Part shown: piece after piece, positions 16,293 through 24,732 of the stretch
How the letters are laid out: the number at the start of each line of letters is the position of its first letter
How positions within the stretch are numbered: the first letter of the stretch is position 1
DNA from: Pseudarthrobacter sulfonivorans
GTDB lineage: Bacteria > Actinomycetota > Actinomycetes > Actinomycetales > Micrococcaceae
Direction of reading: 5' to 3'
Length of the DNA stretch: 64,000 bases
Assembly (NCBI RefSeq): GCF_014712225.1
Contig: NZ_JACXBW010000012.1
Span: forward strand, 62,001-126,000
The notes under the pieces: generated by a model
The model's database searches: none
Told to the model about the DNA's origin: nothing
What the model saw: only the letters and a program-made list of their open reading frames with translations
Made by a program: the position numbers and the translations under genes

Positions 16293-17563
16293 GCAGTACC
16301 GGCGGCGTTCAGGGCGTCGATCCGGTCCCGGCGGGAGGCCGGCGAGTCCAGGCTGAAGGAGCGGAAGTCGCCCAGCTCATCCCGGATCCAGGCCTCCACT
16401 TCGGCGATGCGCCGGGTAACGGCAGGTGTGGCCCCGGCGAAGAGCCAGTGGGCAATGCGCGATTCTGCGGGATCGTACTGCCAAAGCCCGATGATCCGGC
16501 CGCGGTCCAGGATGGGATGGTCCGGAAGGTCAGCCTGCAGTGCCAGGGTGGAGTTCTGGACTTTCCTGTCCAGGTCGGGTTCGGCGAACAGATCCGCTGA
16601 GTTCCGCCTGAGCAGGACCAGCGAGTCAGTGCCGGCGAGCAACTGGATCTGTTCCTCCGCAGGTGGGTCAAACGCGGCGAGGCGGCCGGCGTCGTCGGGC
16701 ATCATCCACAGCACCTCACCGTTGGCGGCAGGGACCTCCACAGCACCAATCGCGGCGCATGCTGCCTTGGTGTGCGTCAAGGTGAAGCCCGTGAACCACT
16801 GCGACTGCTTGAGCGTGGCGCCGCCGGTCCAGCCGAGGTAGCGCTCGAGGAGCAGGGCGCGGGCGGCATCGTCGTCGATGGCGGTGCGCGGCAGCCCCCA
16901 CAGTGTGTAGGCGTAACGCTGCTGGTCCAGCCGGCCGTTGACCGGCACGCGCCGGATCCGGCCATCGGCCTGGAGGAGCCCAAGGGCCGTGGGCAGCGTG
17001 GTGGCGGCACCCTTCTTTTTGCCTTCCTCGCCCAGGTTCCGCACCGAATCTCCGAGGAGTTCCCTGAGCTGCTTGGGGTCCAGCGGGCCGCTGGCTTCGG
17101 CCAAGGCGTGGAGGATCTGTTCCTCCAGGAGCGTGATCTCGCCGCGTTCGACGCCCATCCTGGCGAGTACGCGGAACGGAGCCACGGCGGCGTCGCGACC
17201 GAGCTGAAGCCCCCACGCGAAGTCATCCGCGCCCAGGACGTAGGTGCAGCCGCGGGCGGTGGGCAGTTCATGGATCTTGAGGGCCAGGACATCGGCGTCC
17301 GCCTGAGCGCGGCTGATGCCTGCACGCGCAAAGACCGTGAGATAGGGGTTGGCCCCGCCGACGGAGCGTGCCCAACCTGCCCTGGTGAACACGTCAGCAG
17401 CATCGGAGCCCTGCATCGAACCGTCGAGACCCTGCTTGTGCCAGGCCCACGCCCTGAGCAGCTCAGGAGTGAGGTTCACCTGGGCGGGCAGGTCCCGGGC
17501 TTGAGCTTCCGGGGCAGCCAAGTGCGGACGGGGGCTCACGGCGGGAGCGGCGTGCGTGGTCAT
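16289..17563 (-). CDS. AlkZ/YcaQ-like winged-helix protein (HTH_42 family)
   Basis: 424 residues resembling the winged-helix DNA-binding family that contains the interstrand-crosslink glycosylases AlkZ and YcaQ. The stretches are ARGCTYVLGADDFAWGL, the wHTH-like LGLLQADGRIRRVPVNGRLD, LLERYLGWTGGATLKQSQWF and the C-terminal ILDRGRIIGLWQYDPAES. Whether the catalytic glutamines of AlkZ are conserved cannot be settled by eye, so glycosylase activity is unproven. The gene overlaps the upstream glycosyltransferase by four bases (ATGA) and is the last of the four-gene minus-strand operon 20099 to 16289. Confidence 0.75.
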   Translation of the reverse strand: MTTHAAPAVSPRPHLAAPEAQARDLPAQVNLTPELLRAWAWHKQGLDGSMQGSDAADVFTRAGWARSVGGANPYLTVFARAGISRAQADADVLALKIHELPTARGCTYVLGADDFAWGLQLGRDAAVAPFRVLARMGVERGEITLLEEQILHALAEASGPLDPKQLRELLGDSVRNLGEEGKKKGAATTLPTALGLLQADGRIRRVPVNGRLDQQRYAYTLWGLPRTAIDDDAARALLLERYLGWTGGATLKQSQWFTGFTLTHTKAACAAIGAVEVPAANGEVLWMMPDDAGRLAAFDPPAEEQIQLLAGTDSLVLLRRNSADLFAEPDLDRKVQNSTLALQADLPDHPILDRGRIIGLWQYDPAESRIAHWLFAGATPAVTRRIAEVEAWIRDELGDFRSFSLDSPASRRDRIDALNAAGTA

Positions 17564-18654
17564 GCCTCATTGTGCACCGGTGCTGGCGTGGCGAGTATGG
17601 CCGCCACGTTTTGGGCCGTCGTGTCCCAGCCGGGTATATGGTCCCGGGCAGCAAGGGCGGCGGTCCGCCAATCTGAGCGGAGCGCGTGGCCCGACAGCCA
17701 CTTCCGCATCAGCCCGGCGAGCACCTCCGGATGGCCGCTCTCATGGCCGGCAAATACGACGGCGGCGCCCGGCAGGGCGTCCGGCCCGCCCCTGAGCGTG
17801 CCGTCCCGCGCTGTCAGGGCCAGCGCCTCCACGGCGCCGGTGCCTGCCCGCACGATGACCGGGATTCCGCGGGCCAGCGATTCCGTGACCACCAAACCAA
17901 ACGATTCGGCCCGTGACACGAGCACGCTCAGGTCCGCCCGGTTCCATTCGTCCGCCAGGGCGTTTCCGGCGAGCTGGCCGGTCAGCCGAATCCGGCGGTC
18001 CAATCCGTGCGAGCTGATGGCCGCCCGGACCTCCGCGGCGTAGGCGGGGTCGGCGTCCTCCGTACCCACCAGGGAGGCCGTCCACGCCAGGTCCTGGAGC
18101 TTGGCGAGCGCTTCCACTACCAGCAGCTGGCACTTGTTGGGCAGCAGCGCGGCTACCGAGACGATGTGCGCGGGGTCCGAGCCGGCAGCCACCGGCGCGG
18201 AATCCGTACCGGGCAGGGCCACCCGGCCGGTCGCAATGCCATGCCGTTCCCTGACGTGGTCCGCGGCCGACGTACTGCTGCAGATCACGCCGGCGGCTGC
18301 CTGCAGCGCCCGCCCTTCGCCGTCGGCATGACCGGGGAACGGCATATGGAGCAGGATCCAGGCCCTGCGCCCCGCAGCGGCCGCAGCCTCCAGCTCGTCA
18401 GGGGCGCCGCAGGCGATGAGCCCGTCCACCACGGTGACCGTCGCTGACGTGGTCTCCGCCGCTGGTTCGCCTGCCCCCAGCAGGCGGCCCAGCCGCCGTC
18501 GTTCACTAATGCCGGCGTCCGGCCAGTCCCCCTCCGCTGCGAGCACCTCAACGTCGACGCCCAACGTCCTCAATCCCTCGGTGAGGCGTGCGTTGTAGAC
18601 GTTGCCGCCTGAGTTGTGGCTGATGTTGCCGGGGACCAGGAACCTGACGTGCAC
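17560..18654 (-). CDS. Family 4 glycosyltransferase
   Basis: 364 residues with the GT-B layout. The N-terminal half opens with the acceptor-site motif FLVPGNISHNSGGNVYNARL. The C-terminal half has IVSVAALLPNKCQLLVVEAL, RIRLTGQLAGNALADEWNRA and the donor-binding SRAESFGLVVTESLARGIPV (E-x7-E), typical of retaining GT4 enzymes that use nucleotide sugars. Acceptor is unknown. It starts two bases after the PTPS-like gene and overlaps the AlkZ-like gene, so it is translated as part of one operon with the MDR dehydrogenase. Confidence 0.88.
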   Translation of the reverse strand: MHVRFLVPGNISHNSGGNVYNARLTEGLRTLGVDVEVLAAEGDWPDAGISERRRLGRLLGAGEPAAETTSATVTVVDGLIACGAPDELEAAAAAGRRAWILLHMPFPGHADGEGRALQAAAGVICSSTSAADHVRERHGIATGRVALPGTDSAPVAAGSDPAHIVSVAALLPNKCQLLVVEALAKLQDLAWTASLVGTEDADPAYAAEVRAAISSHGLDRRIRLTGQLAGNALADEWNRADLSVLVSRAESFGLVVTESLARGIPVIVRAGTGAVEALALTARDGTLRGGPDALPGAAVVFAGHESGHPEVLAGLMRKWLSGHALRSDWRTAALAARDHIPGWDTTAQNVAAILATPAPVHNEA

Positions 18655-18656
18655 GG

Positions 18657-19052
18657 TCAGGCGGACAGGTCCAGGGCGTACGTAGCCCAGGCGTCAGGGT
18701 TTTCGCGCAGGGTGACGTCGATGCCGGCAAGCTCGCGGCCGTCAGCGTCGTCCTTAATCTTGCCCGCCACGGCCTGGGCGATGTATTCGGCCAGCGCCTC
18801 GGTGGTGCTGAGTCTGCCGGCAAAGTCCGGGTGCTCATCGAGGTTGGTGTAATTGAGCCCCGCCAGGACACCTTCGATGATGCCGCCGGCGGCTCCGATG
18901 TCCAGCACAATCGCATCGTTGTTCAAAGCACGACGCCGGAACGTCACCTCCGCCACGAAGGTGGCCCCGTGCAGGGCCTGGGCGGGGCCGAAGACCTCGC
19001 GCGGGAGGCTGTGGGCGATCATGAAGTGGCGGCGGATGGTCAGGCTGAACAC
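18657..19052 (-). CDS. Divergent 6-pyruvoyl-tetrahydropterin synthase (PTPS/QueD)-like protein
   Basis: 131 residues with the PTPS fold signature: FMIAHSL (His14, first zinc ligand), LHGATFVAEV (His28), GLNYTNLDEHP and TTEALAEYIA. Compared with QueD/PTPS, the third zinc histidine of HGH is Ala30, the catalytic Cys four residues before HGH is Ala24, and the Asp-His of LDHxxLN reads LNYTNLD. Ordinary PTPS chemistry is therefore unlikely. From memory a branch beginning FMIAHS..GEVFGPAQRLHGATF is widespread in actinobacteria, so the changes seem family-wide, not decay. Tightly packed between the dehydrogenase and glycosyltransferase genes. Confidence 0.82.
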   Translation of the reverse strand: MFSLTIRRHFMIAHSLPREVFGPAQALHGATFVAEVTFRRRALNNDAIVLDIGAAGGIIEGVLAGLNYTNLDEHPDFAGRLSTTEALAEYIAQAVAGKIKDDADGRELAGIDVTLRENPDAWATYALDLSA

Positions 19053-19055
19053 GGG

Positions 19056-20099
19056 CTACGTCCTGTCTTCGGGGTCTGGGTTGCTGGATTTTTCAGCGTT
19101 GGGGTATTCGATCACGTGGCACAGGGCTTCGAGTTTTCCGTTGGCCAGGTTCTGCACCACGTCCGGCAGGTCTGCGAAGGGCGACGCCCCGGTGAGGAAG
19201 GCGTCAAAAACAGGGTCCGCCAGGAGCGATACTGCCAGACTCAGGCGGTCGGCGGTGGTCCGCCGGTGCCTTCGGGCCCGGGCCACAACGCCCACCTGGC
19301 TGGCCCGGATGGAGAGCCGGCGGGCATGGAAGTCCTCCCCGAGCGGCAAGGTGACGTCGCGGTTGGCGTACCAGGACATTTCAATGACATCGGCCTCGTC
19401 GCCGGCCAGTTGCAGGCTGCGTTCCAGGCCCTCCTGGGACGCGGAGCAGTGGAACACGATGTCGCAGTCCGCTTCGGCATGATCCGGGTGGGCGAATTCC
19501 ACGCCCAGCTTGTCCGCCAGTTGCTTCCGTTTCGGGTCCAGATCCACGAGCTGCAGGCGGTCCAACGGGAACGTGCGCAGGAGCGTGGCCACCATCCCGC
19601 CCACCAGCCCGGCACCGACGACGGCGACCCTGTCCCCCAGCCTCGGTCCGGCTTCCCAGAGTGCGTTGATGGCTGTTTCCACGGTCCCGGTCAGCACGGC
19701 CCGGCGGGCGGGGACGTCGTCGGGGATTCTGGTCAGTGCGGCGGTGCCGATGACGTAACGGTCCTGATGGGGATTCAGGCAGAAGACCTTTTGGCCCTTC
19801 CAGTCATCGGGGCCCTGTTCAACGATGCCGACAGACAGATAGCCGAACTTCACCGGAGAAGGGAACGAGCCCTCCTGGTGCGGCGCGCGCATGGCCTCGG
19901 CCACCCGCGGCGGGACGGAGCAGGTGTGGACCACAATTTCCGTGCCTTTGCTGATGCCGGAGTAGAGCGTACGGACCAGCGCCTCGCCGGGTCCCGGGGC
20001 GTGCAGTAGCTCATCCCGGAGTTCACCTTGTTCCGGACCGGTGGTCCAATATGCCGTTGCCTGCGCTGCTTGAGGAGTTGGTTCGTCTGAAGTAGTCAT
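19056..20099 (-). CDS. Medium-chain dehydrogenase/reductase (zinc-binding alcohol dehydrogenase-like)
   Basis: 347 residues. The catalytic-domain strand reads LYSGISKGTEIVV where zinc alcohol dehydrogenases have CGICGTD, so the catalytic zinc cysteine is absent, as in BchC-like members. The cofactor domain has VAVVGAGLVGGMVATLL and the acidic end of strand two LVDLDPKRKQL, suggesting NAD(H). ATG 20099 is preferred; the open frame runs up to 20249 but that part is poor coding sequence. It is the first gene of a four-gene unit with gaps of only 2-3 bases, so its product probably feeds the PTPS-like and glycosyltransferase proteins. Confidence 0.8.
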   Translation of the reverse strand: MTTSDEPTPQAAQATAYWTTGPEQGELRDELLHAPGPGEALVRTLYSGISKGTEIVVHTCSVPPRVAEAMRAPHQEGSFPSPVKFGYLSVGIVEQGPDDWKGQKVFCLNPHQDRYVIGTAALTRIPDDVPARRAVLTGTVETAINALWEAGPRLGDRVAVVGAGLVGGMVATLLRTFPLDRLQLVDLDPKRKQLADKLGVEFAHPDHAEADCDIVFHCSASQEGLERSLQLAGDEADVIEMSWYANRDVTLPLGEDFHARRLSIRASQVGVVARARRHRRTTADRLSLAVSLLADPVFDAFLTGASPFADLPDVVQNLANGKLEALCHVIEYPNAEKSSNPDPEDRT

Positions 20100-20249
20100 C
20101 TTGCTTATGAACCTATCCCGGTGGAGGCTGCCGGCGGAAGTTGTCGAGGAAACGGCTTGATGGGCAACGGTTGATCGGACCGGACCGGACCGTATCCGCT
20201 GATCCGGAACTCCTTGACCGTCGCACAATGCTGATGGTCGTGGCACCAC

Positions 20250-21767
20250 TCAATCAGGAGGTTCCACCGCGCTGGCAGACGATCCCTGGCCGTTGGCATC
20301 CGGAATAGCCATCCCGGGCCAGTGGGGTGGTTCCCAGTCGGGGTGTTCGCTTTGGTAGCTGCGGCCGGCCGGTGACATCCAGCCCGGTGGCTTGTCTTTG
20401 GTGGCGCCGGTGGGTTTCCAGGCTGTGGTGTGACGGAGACGGTGGTGGCGGCGGCATGGCTGCCCGAGGTTCGAAATCCCGGTGGTCCCGCCCTTGGCCC
20501 AGGCGAGGATATGGTCGGCTTCGTTGTCCAGGGACTGGTTGTTGCAGCCGGGGAACGGGCACTTGCCGTCCCTGAGTCTGAGCCATTGGCGTTGGGCTTT
20601 GGTGACCGGGTAGCTGGTCCGCCCGATTTCCAGCGGGGCCCCGTCGCGGGGGTCGATGAGGACGCGGTGGAAGGAGGCGGCGCCGTCGGCGATCAGTTGC
20701 CTGGCCATCGACGGCGGGATCGGACCGTACCCGTCGAGCATCGCCGGCTCCTCGGTGGCACCCAGCAGGGCCATCACCGGGACCGTGATCAGGACCTGCG
20801 CCCGCGGCGACGGAACATCGACGCCGGGGCCACCGGGACCGGCACCGTCCACGGCAGGCAGGGCGGCCGGGACAATGCCAGGCCCGCCAGCGACAATGCC
20901 AGCCCCGGCAGAGACGTGCTCCCCGCCTCCGTTGCCCGGGAGGGGACGGCTGCCGCCGAGCAACCACCGGGCGACGTTATCGGCCCGCAACTGGGTGAGC
21001 GTGCGGGGCTCGTCCGGGCCCTGCATGGCCCGGGCCGCCGCGGTGGACCGCTCCCAGATCCCCGACGCAGTATCGCCGGGCAAATACGCCGAGAACCAGG
21101 CCATGCCGTCCCGGTCAGGGGAAAACAGCACCCGCCGGTCCCCCACGCACTTTGCATGGCGTTTTTCAATGCTGACCGGGTGGTGCCGTTCCCGCCAGGT
21201 CCGGGCCCTGGCCCGGAACCGGCCGGCCACCATCTCACCCGCAAGGCACCCCCGCGCCCGGTTCGCCACCTCCGGGTCCAGGAAACGCGCCTCCAACGCC
21301 TGCGCCCCCTCAGGGCCCAAGCCGCTGGTCTCGTCGACCATGATCCGGGCGTGCTGCCACGAAATCGTCCCGGCCTGCAGCGCGGACATCGTCAATGGCA
21401 AGGCCTTGGTGAGCTCGCGGGCTTCAACCAGCAGGTTGGCAGCCGCCGGTTCGCTCACTGTCATTGCACAGGCGACCTCCGCAATAACGGCCATCTCCTG
21501 GCCCTTGTGGTCCTCCGGCGACACAGCAGGTTCCAGCAGAGCCTCCGCTGCGCCGGCGTACTCGGCGGCCAGATGGACTCGCACGGCGGCCACCTGGGCA
21601 TCAATCCGGCCGGTCTGGGCTAGTCCGTCCAGAAAATCATCCGCTAACTGCCGCAGCGGATCCGCTTCACCGGACCCGATCGATCCTTCGGCCCGCAATG
21701 AAGCAACCAGCGCTGCGGCAGAGGCTGCCAGTGCCTCTGCCGCCTCCACTGCTGCTCTCCGATCCAT
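20250..21767 (-). CDS. DUF222 and HNH endonuclease domain protein (13E12-repeat type)
   Basis: 505 residues. The N-terminal two thirds are the DUF222 helical domain typical of the multicopy 13E12 family of actinobacteria. The C-terminus is an HNH nuclease: RDGKCPFPGCNNQSLDNEAD followed by HILAWAKGGTT and NLGQPCRRHHRLRH, with the paired cysteines and catalytic histidines present. A variable Gly/Ala/Pro linker lies at about 295-330. The biological role of these proteins is not established. ATG 21767 is used; TTG 21773 would add two residues. Between this gene and 20099 is about 150 bp with no convincing gene. Confidence 0.9.
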   Translation of the reverse strand: MDRRAAVEAAEALAASAAALVASLRAEGSIGSGEADPLRQLADDFLDGLAQTGRIDAQVAAVRVHLAAEYAGAAEALLEPAVSPEDHKGQEMAVIAEVACAMTVSEPAAANLLVEARELTKALPLTMSALQAGTISWQHARIMVDETSGLGPEGAQALEARFLDPEVANRARGCLAGEMVAGRFRARARTWRERHHPVSIEKRHAKCVGDRRVLFSPDRDGMAWFSAYLPGDTASGIWERSTAAARAMQGPDEPRTLTQLRADNVARWLLGGSRPLPGNGGGEHVSAGAGIVAGGPGIVPAALPAVDGAGPGGPGVDVPSPRAQVLITVPVMALLGATEEPAMLDGYGPIPPSMARQLIADGAASFHRVLIDPRDGAPLEIGRTSYPVTKAQRQWLRLRDGKCPFPGCNNQSLDNEADHILAWAKGGTTGISNLGQPCRRHHRLRHTTAWKPTGATKDKPPGWMSPAGRSYQSEHPDWEPPHWPGMAIPDANGQGSSASAVEPPD

Positions 21768-21904
21768 GCTCAATCATCCCGCGAGGCGCCCGCACTCTAG
21801 GCCAAGAAGACCGCCTATGTGCATAACTTTGCGCAAGCGAAGGCGCCGCCCAAGCAACAGTCGTTTTGGGGATGTGAGCCTTGCTCCGGTACCCTAGTCA
21901 GGTT

Positions 21905-21994
21905 GGTGACGTGTCCGAGCGGCCGAAGGTGCAACACTCGAAATGTTGTTTGGTGTCAAAGCCAACGTGGGTTCAAATCCCACCGTCACCGCCA
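21905..21994 (+). tRNA. tRNA-Ser (anticodon CGA)
   Basis: The acceptor GGTGACG (21905-21911) pairs with CGTCACC (21984-21990), with discriminator G21991 and an encoded CCA (21992-21994). The anticodon loop is CTCGAAA giving CGA, and the long variable arm typical of class II tRNA-Ser is present, followed by a T-arm GGGTTCAAATCCC. Confidence 0.96.
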
Positions 21995-22004
21995 AGTAGC
22001 AAAC

Positions 22005-22048
22005 AGCCCCGGTTCCCTTTCTATAGAAGGGAACCGGGGCTTTTGCTT
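22005..22048 (+). terminator. Rho-independent terminator after tRNA-Ser
   Basis: AGCCCCGGTTCCCTT and AAGGGAACCGGGGCT form a perfect 15-bp stem around TCTATAG, followed by TTTGCTTTG. Confidence 0.93.
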
Positions 22049-22108
22049 TGTCCGGGATGTACTCGTTGGCAATGGCGGTGAGCCGCCAGTCTCAGTGCGG
22101 TGCGGCAG

Positions 22109-22888
22109 TTAGTGTTCGGAACCTGCCGCCGCAGCCTTCTTGGCGCTCTTCTCGGCGTCCTTCCCGGCGCGCAGGGCCTCCGTCTCGTGCTGTTCCTCGG
22201 CTTTTTCCCGGTGGATGACTTCTGCGAAGAGCTTCTCCATCTCCTTGGCCACGCCGGCAGCTGAGGCCGGGTTCTGGCCGGTCACCAGCCGTTCGTCAAC
22301 GACGACTATCTCCTCAAAGACACCAGCGGAGACGTGAGTGGCGCCCTGTTCCTCCAGTCGGTCTGCCAAAAAGAACGGGATGACCTTGTCCTTCCCTGCG
22401 GCAACCTCCTCGTCGTTGGTGAAGGCGGCCACCTTCCGGCCCTCGACGAGGCGAAGCCCGTTCTCCAATTCCACGTTCAGCAGTCCGGCCGGCCCGTGGC
22501 AGACGGCGCCCACCAACCCGCCGGCGTTGTAGACGCTGGCTACGAGGTTCTGCAGGCCTTTGCTGTCCGGGAAGTCCCACATGGTGCCGTGGCCGCCGAC
22601 GAGGTAGACGGCGTCGTACTGTCCGGGATCAACGACGTCGACGCGGGCAGTGTTGTAAAGCCCCGCGCGCGTGGTCTCGTCCTTCGTGAAGGCGACCTGG
22701 ATGGGATCTTCCGAGTCCACCTCATCACGCGGGGGCTGGCCGCCCTTGATGGATGCGAAGTCGACGAAATGCCCGGAATCCTTGAAGACCTTCCAGGGGT
22801 GTGCTGCCTCGGCCACGTTGTAGCCGGTCTTCTCTCCGGTGTCGCCGATCTCGGAAACGCTGGTCAGTACCATGAGAATTTTCTTCAT
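22109..22888 (-). CDS. DJ-1/PfpI-superfamily protein (Hsp31/glyoxalase III-like)
   Basis: 259 residues. Class I glutamine-amidotransferase-like fold with nucleophile Cys130 in the elbow GAVCHGPAG, an adjacent His131, and conserved acidic residues near the N-terminus in GEKTGYNVAEAAHPW. This subgroup acts as chaperone, deglycase or glutathione-independent glyoxalase (methylglyoxal to lactate); which applies here is unclear. The C-terminal 35 residues are Lys/Ala/Glu-rich and family-atypical. The start has AGGAG eight bases upstream. Confidence 0.9.
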   Translation of the reverse strand: MKKILMVLTSVSEIGDTGEKTGYNVAEAAHPWKVFKDSGHFVDFASIKGGQPPRDEVDSEDPIQVAFTKDETTRAGLYNTARVDVVDPGQYDAVYLVGGHGTMWDFPDSKGLQNLVASVYNAGGLVGAVCHGPAGLLNVELENGLRLVEGRKVAAFTNDEEVAAGKDKVIPFFLADRLEEQGATHVSAGVFEEIVVVDERLVTGQNPASAAGVAKEMEKLFAEVIHREKAEEQHETEALRAGKDAEKSAKKAAAAGSEH

Positions 22889-23005
22889 GAAGTGCTCCTA
22901 TCGTCCGACTTCCACCCTACGCCCAGGCCAATTCAGGAGACCTAGTCCTTGCCCGTTGCCTCGACCCAGTGAGAACGCACGAGGGGAGGCGTTGCGGCCG
23001 TGGCC

Positions 23006-23264
23006 GGGAATCACGTCGTGATCGCAGCAGGAACTGACGGCCCCTTTGTGCTGCTCGCCGGCTGGGGCCACGTACCGTCCAGGTACGCGCGGGGCAGCCG
23101 GTGAAGGCGGCCGATCCCGTCGGCCAATGCGTAACTCCGGCAACAGCCACCGAGCCGCACGTGCATGTCCAGGTGACTGATTCGGCTGGCTGGAGATGGA
23201 TAAGGGAGTACCAGGCGAGAATCCCGCCGATCTGCCCGTCGTGGATCCCGAGGTCGGCGAATGA
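23006..23264 (+). pseudogene. Remnant of an M23-family (LytM-type) peptidase domain
   Basis: Three reading frames carry successive pieces of an M23 fold. From 23006 the frame reads GNHVVIAAGTDGPFVLLA. In another frame just before 23101 VQVRAGQPVKAADPVGQC appears, then TEPHVHVQVTDSAGW with the HxH zinc motif. A third frame from about 23200 gives KGVPGENPADLPVVDPEVGE and stops at 23264. The GNSGNS stretch that should precede TEPH is scrambled by one lost and one gained base. N-terminal parts are missing. The fragment is consistent with a decayed gene; ancestry is inferred from motif order. Confidence 0.6.
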
Positions 23265-23303
23265 CGCGGCCCGGACCGGAACGTAGCGACTTCGCCCAGT
23301 GCG

Positions 23304-23333
23304 TTGACCGTCTTCTCGGTGCGTACGTACTGT
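23304..23333 (+). promoter_or_regulatory. Probable promoter of the small gene and antiporter
   Basis: TTGACC (23304-23309), 18-bp spacer and TACTGT (23328-23333), placing the transcription start about 37 bases before the small-gene ATG. Confidence 0.5.
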
Positions 23334-23376
23334 TGAGCACCATCATCCGCACCGCGGAGCCACCCAGGAGAACACC

Positions 23377-23514
23377 ATGCATGGTGAAGACAAAAGCGAA
23401 GTCCTCTGGCTGCCCATACCCGAGGAGCAGGACTATCCGAACGCTGCCAGCTACCCCCCGGTAACGGCGGCCCGCAGCCACACCGCATTTGCCGGACACC
23501 AGACAGAACGTTAG
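23377..23514 (+). CDS. 45-residue small protein ahead of cation/proton antiporter
   Basis: ATG 23377 has an excellent ribosome site (AGGAG, six bases upstream), and the frame stops at 23514. Thirty-two bases later the antiporter begins, with the promoter at 23304-23333 in front of both. The product begins MHGEDKSEVLWLPIPEEQDY and is acidic and Pro-rich, with no membrane segment. I do not recognise a family. It may be a regulator or subunit of the antiporter, or a short leader ORF. It is too short to rule out chance. Confidence 0.5.
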   Translation: MHGEDKSEVLWLPIPEEQDYPNAASYPPVTAARSHTAFAGHQTER

Positions 23515-23546
23515 ACAGAGAACCAGGGCACCAGCAGAGGAGGCCC

Positions 23547-24731
23547 GTGTCATTTCTTCAGCTTTCCCTGATCGCCGCCGTCGCCCTGCTCGGCCCGCTG
23601 CTCGCACTACCCCAAAAGTGGCACCTTCCCGTGGTGCTGGGGCAACTGCTGGCGGGGATAGCCATCGGGCGGACAGGGCTGGGGCTGGTGGATTCCACGG
23701 ACCCCACGTTCACCTTCGTGGCCGACGTCGGATTCGCGTTGATCATGTTTGTTGCGGGCTCCCATGTTCCCGTCCGGGATAAGGCAATCCGTCCTGCCCT
23801 CGGTGCGGGCGCCCTGCGGGCAGCCATCGCCGCGGGGCTCGCCGCCGTCGTCGGAATCCTCATTGCCTTGCTTTTCGGCACCGGCCATGCACCCTTGTAC
23901 GTGGTTCTGCCGGCGTCCTCGTCAGCGGCTCTCGTGCTGCCCATCATCGACTCCCTGCGGCTGTCCGGGCCCAAGGTCCTGACCACCACGGCGCAGGTGG
24001 CAATCGCCGACATCGCCTGCATTGTGGCGCTTCCGCTCGCCGTCGACCCGCCAAACGCCGGGAGGGCGGCCCTGGGAGCCGCGGCGGTGGCCGGCTGCGC
24101 GGTGGTCCTTTACTTTGTCCTCCGTGCCCTGGAGAACAGCGGCACGCGGGCCCGGCTGCACGACGTTTCCGAGGACCGGAAGTTTGCCCTCGAACTGCGC
24201 ATCCAGCTGGCTTTGCTGTTCGCGCTGGCGGGGCTGGCTGTTGCAGGACACGTCTCCATCATGCTGGCCGGGTTTTCCTTCGGCCTGGTGGTCGCCGCCG
24301 TCGGCGAGCCGCGACGCCTGGCGCACCAACTATTTGCTGTCAGCGACGGATTTCTTGGGCCGGTGTTCTTCGTCTGGCTGGGCGCCTCACTGGATCTGCG
24401 TGCCTTGACTGGCAGCCCCCGGATGATCCTGCTGGGGGTGTGCCTGGGCCTCGGGACCCTGCTGGTGCATGGAAGCCTGCGGCTCCTGGGCCAACCGCTG
24501 CCACTGGCGATCATGACGGCATCGCAACTCGGTGTTCCGGTGGCCGCGGCCACCATCGGATCACAATTGCACGTGCTGGAGCCGGGCGAAGCTTCGGCCA
24601 TGATTCTGGGTGCGCTCATCAGCATCGGAGCCAGCGCCGCCGCCGGCTCGCAGGCGGCACGGGCGTTCGGGAAGGGCATGCCGCCAACTCCCTATGGTGC
24701 AAGCCCGCACCCACCAAAGAACGCGCTGTAG
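23547..24731 (+). CDS. Cation/proton antiporter of the CPA2 (KefB-like) family
   Basis: 394 residues with about twelve membrane helices covering nearly the whole protein; no C-terminal TrkA/RCK domain, unlike KefB/KefC. Family features include LGQLLAGIAIGRTGLGLV, SSSAALVLPIIDSL, and VFFVWLGASLDL. It probably exchanges K+ or Na+ for protons across the plasma membrane. GTG 23547 is preceded by AGAGGAGG. It shares a promoter with the small gene 23377-23514. Confidence 0.88.
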   Translation: MSFLQLSLIAAVALLGPLLALPQKWHLPVVLGQLLAGIAIGRTGLGLVDSTDPTFTFVADVGFALIMFVAGSHVPVRDKAIRPALGAGALRAAIAAGLAAVVGILIALLFGTGHAPLYVVLPASSSAALVLPIIDSLRLSGPKVLTTTAQVAIADIACIVALPLAVDPPNAGRAALGAAAVAGCAVVLYFVLRALENSGTRARLHDVSEDRKFALELRIQLALLFALAGLAVAGHVSIMLAGFSFGLVVAAVGEPRRLAHQLFAVSDGFLGPVFFVWLGASLDLRALTGSPRMILLGVCLGLGTLLVHGSLRLLGQPLPLAIMTASQLGVPVAAATIGSQLHVLEPGEASAMILGALISIGASAAAGSQAARAFGKGMPPTPYGASPHPPKNAL

Positions 24732-24732
24732 C

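Noticed and set aside
20105-20299. 64-codon frame in the spacer after the DUF222 gene
   Set aside because: It overlaps the DUF222 3' end, and neither codon use nor motifs support a gene.
20250-21767. DUF222/HNH protein as an intron or phage endonuclease
   Set aside because: No intron, phage or recombinase context; it is the usual multicopy actinobacterial type.
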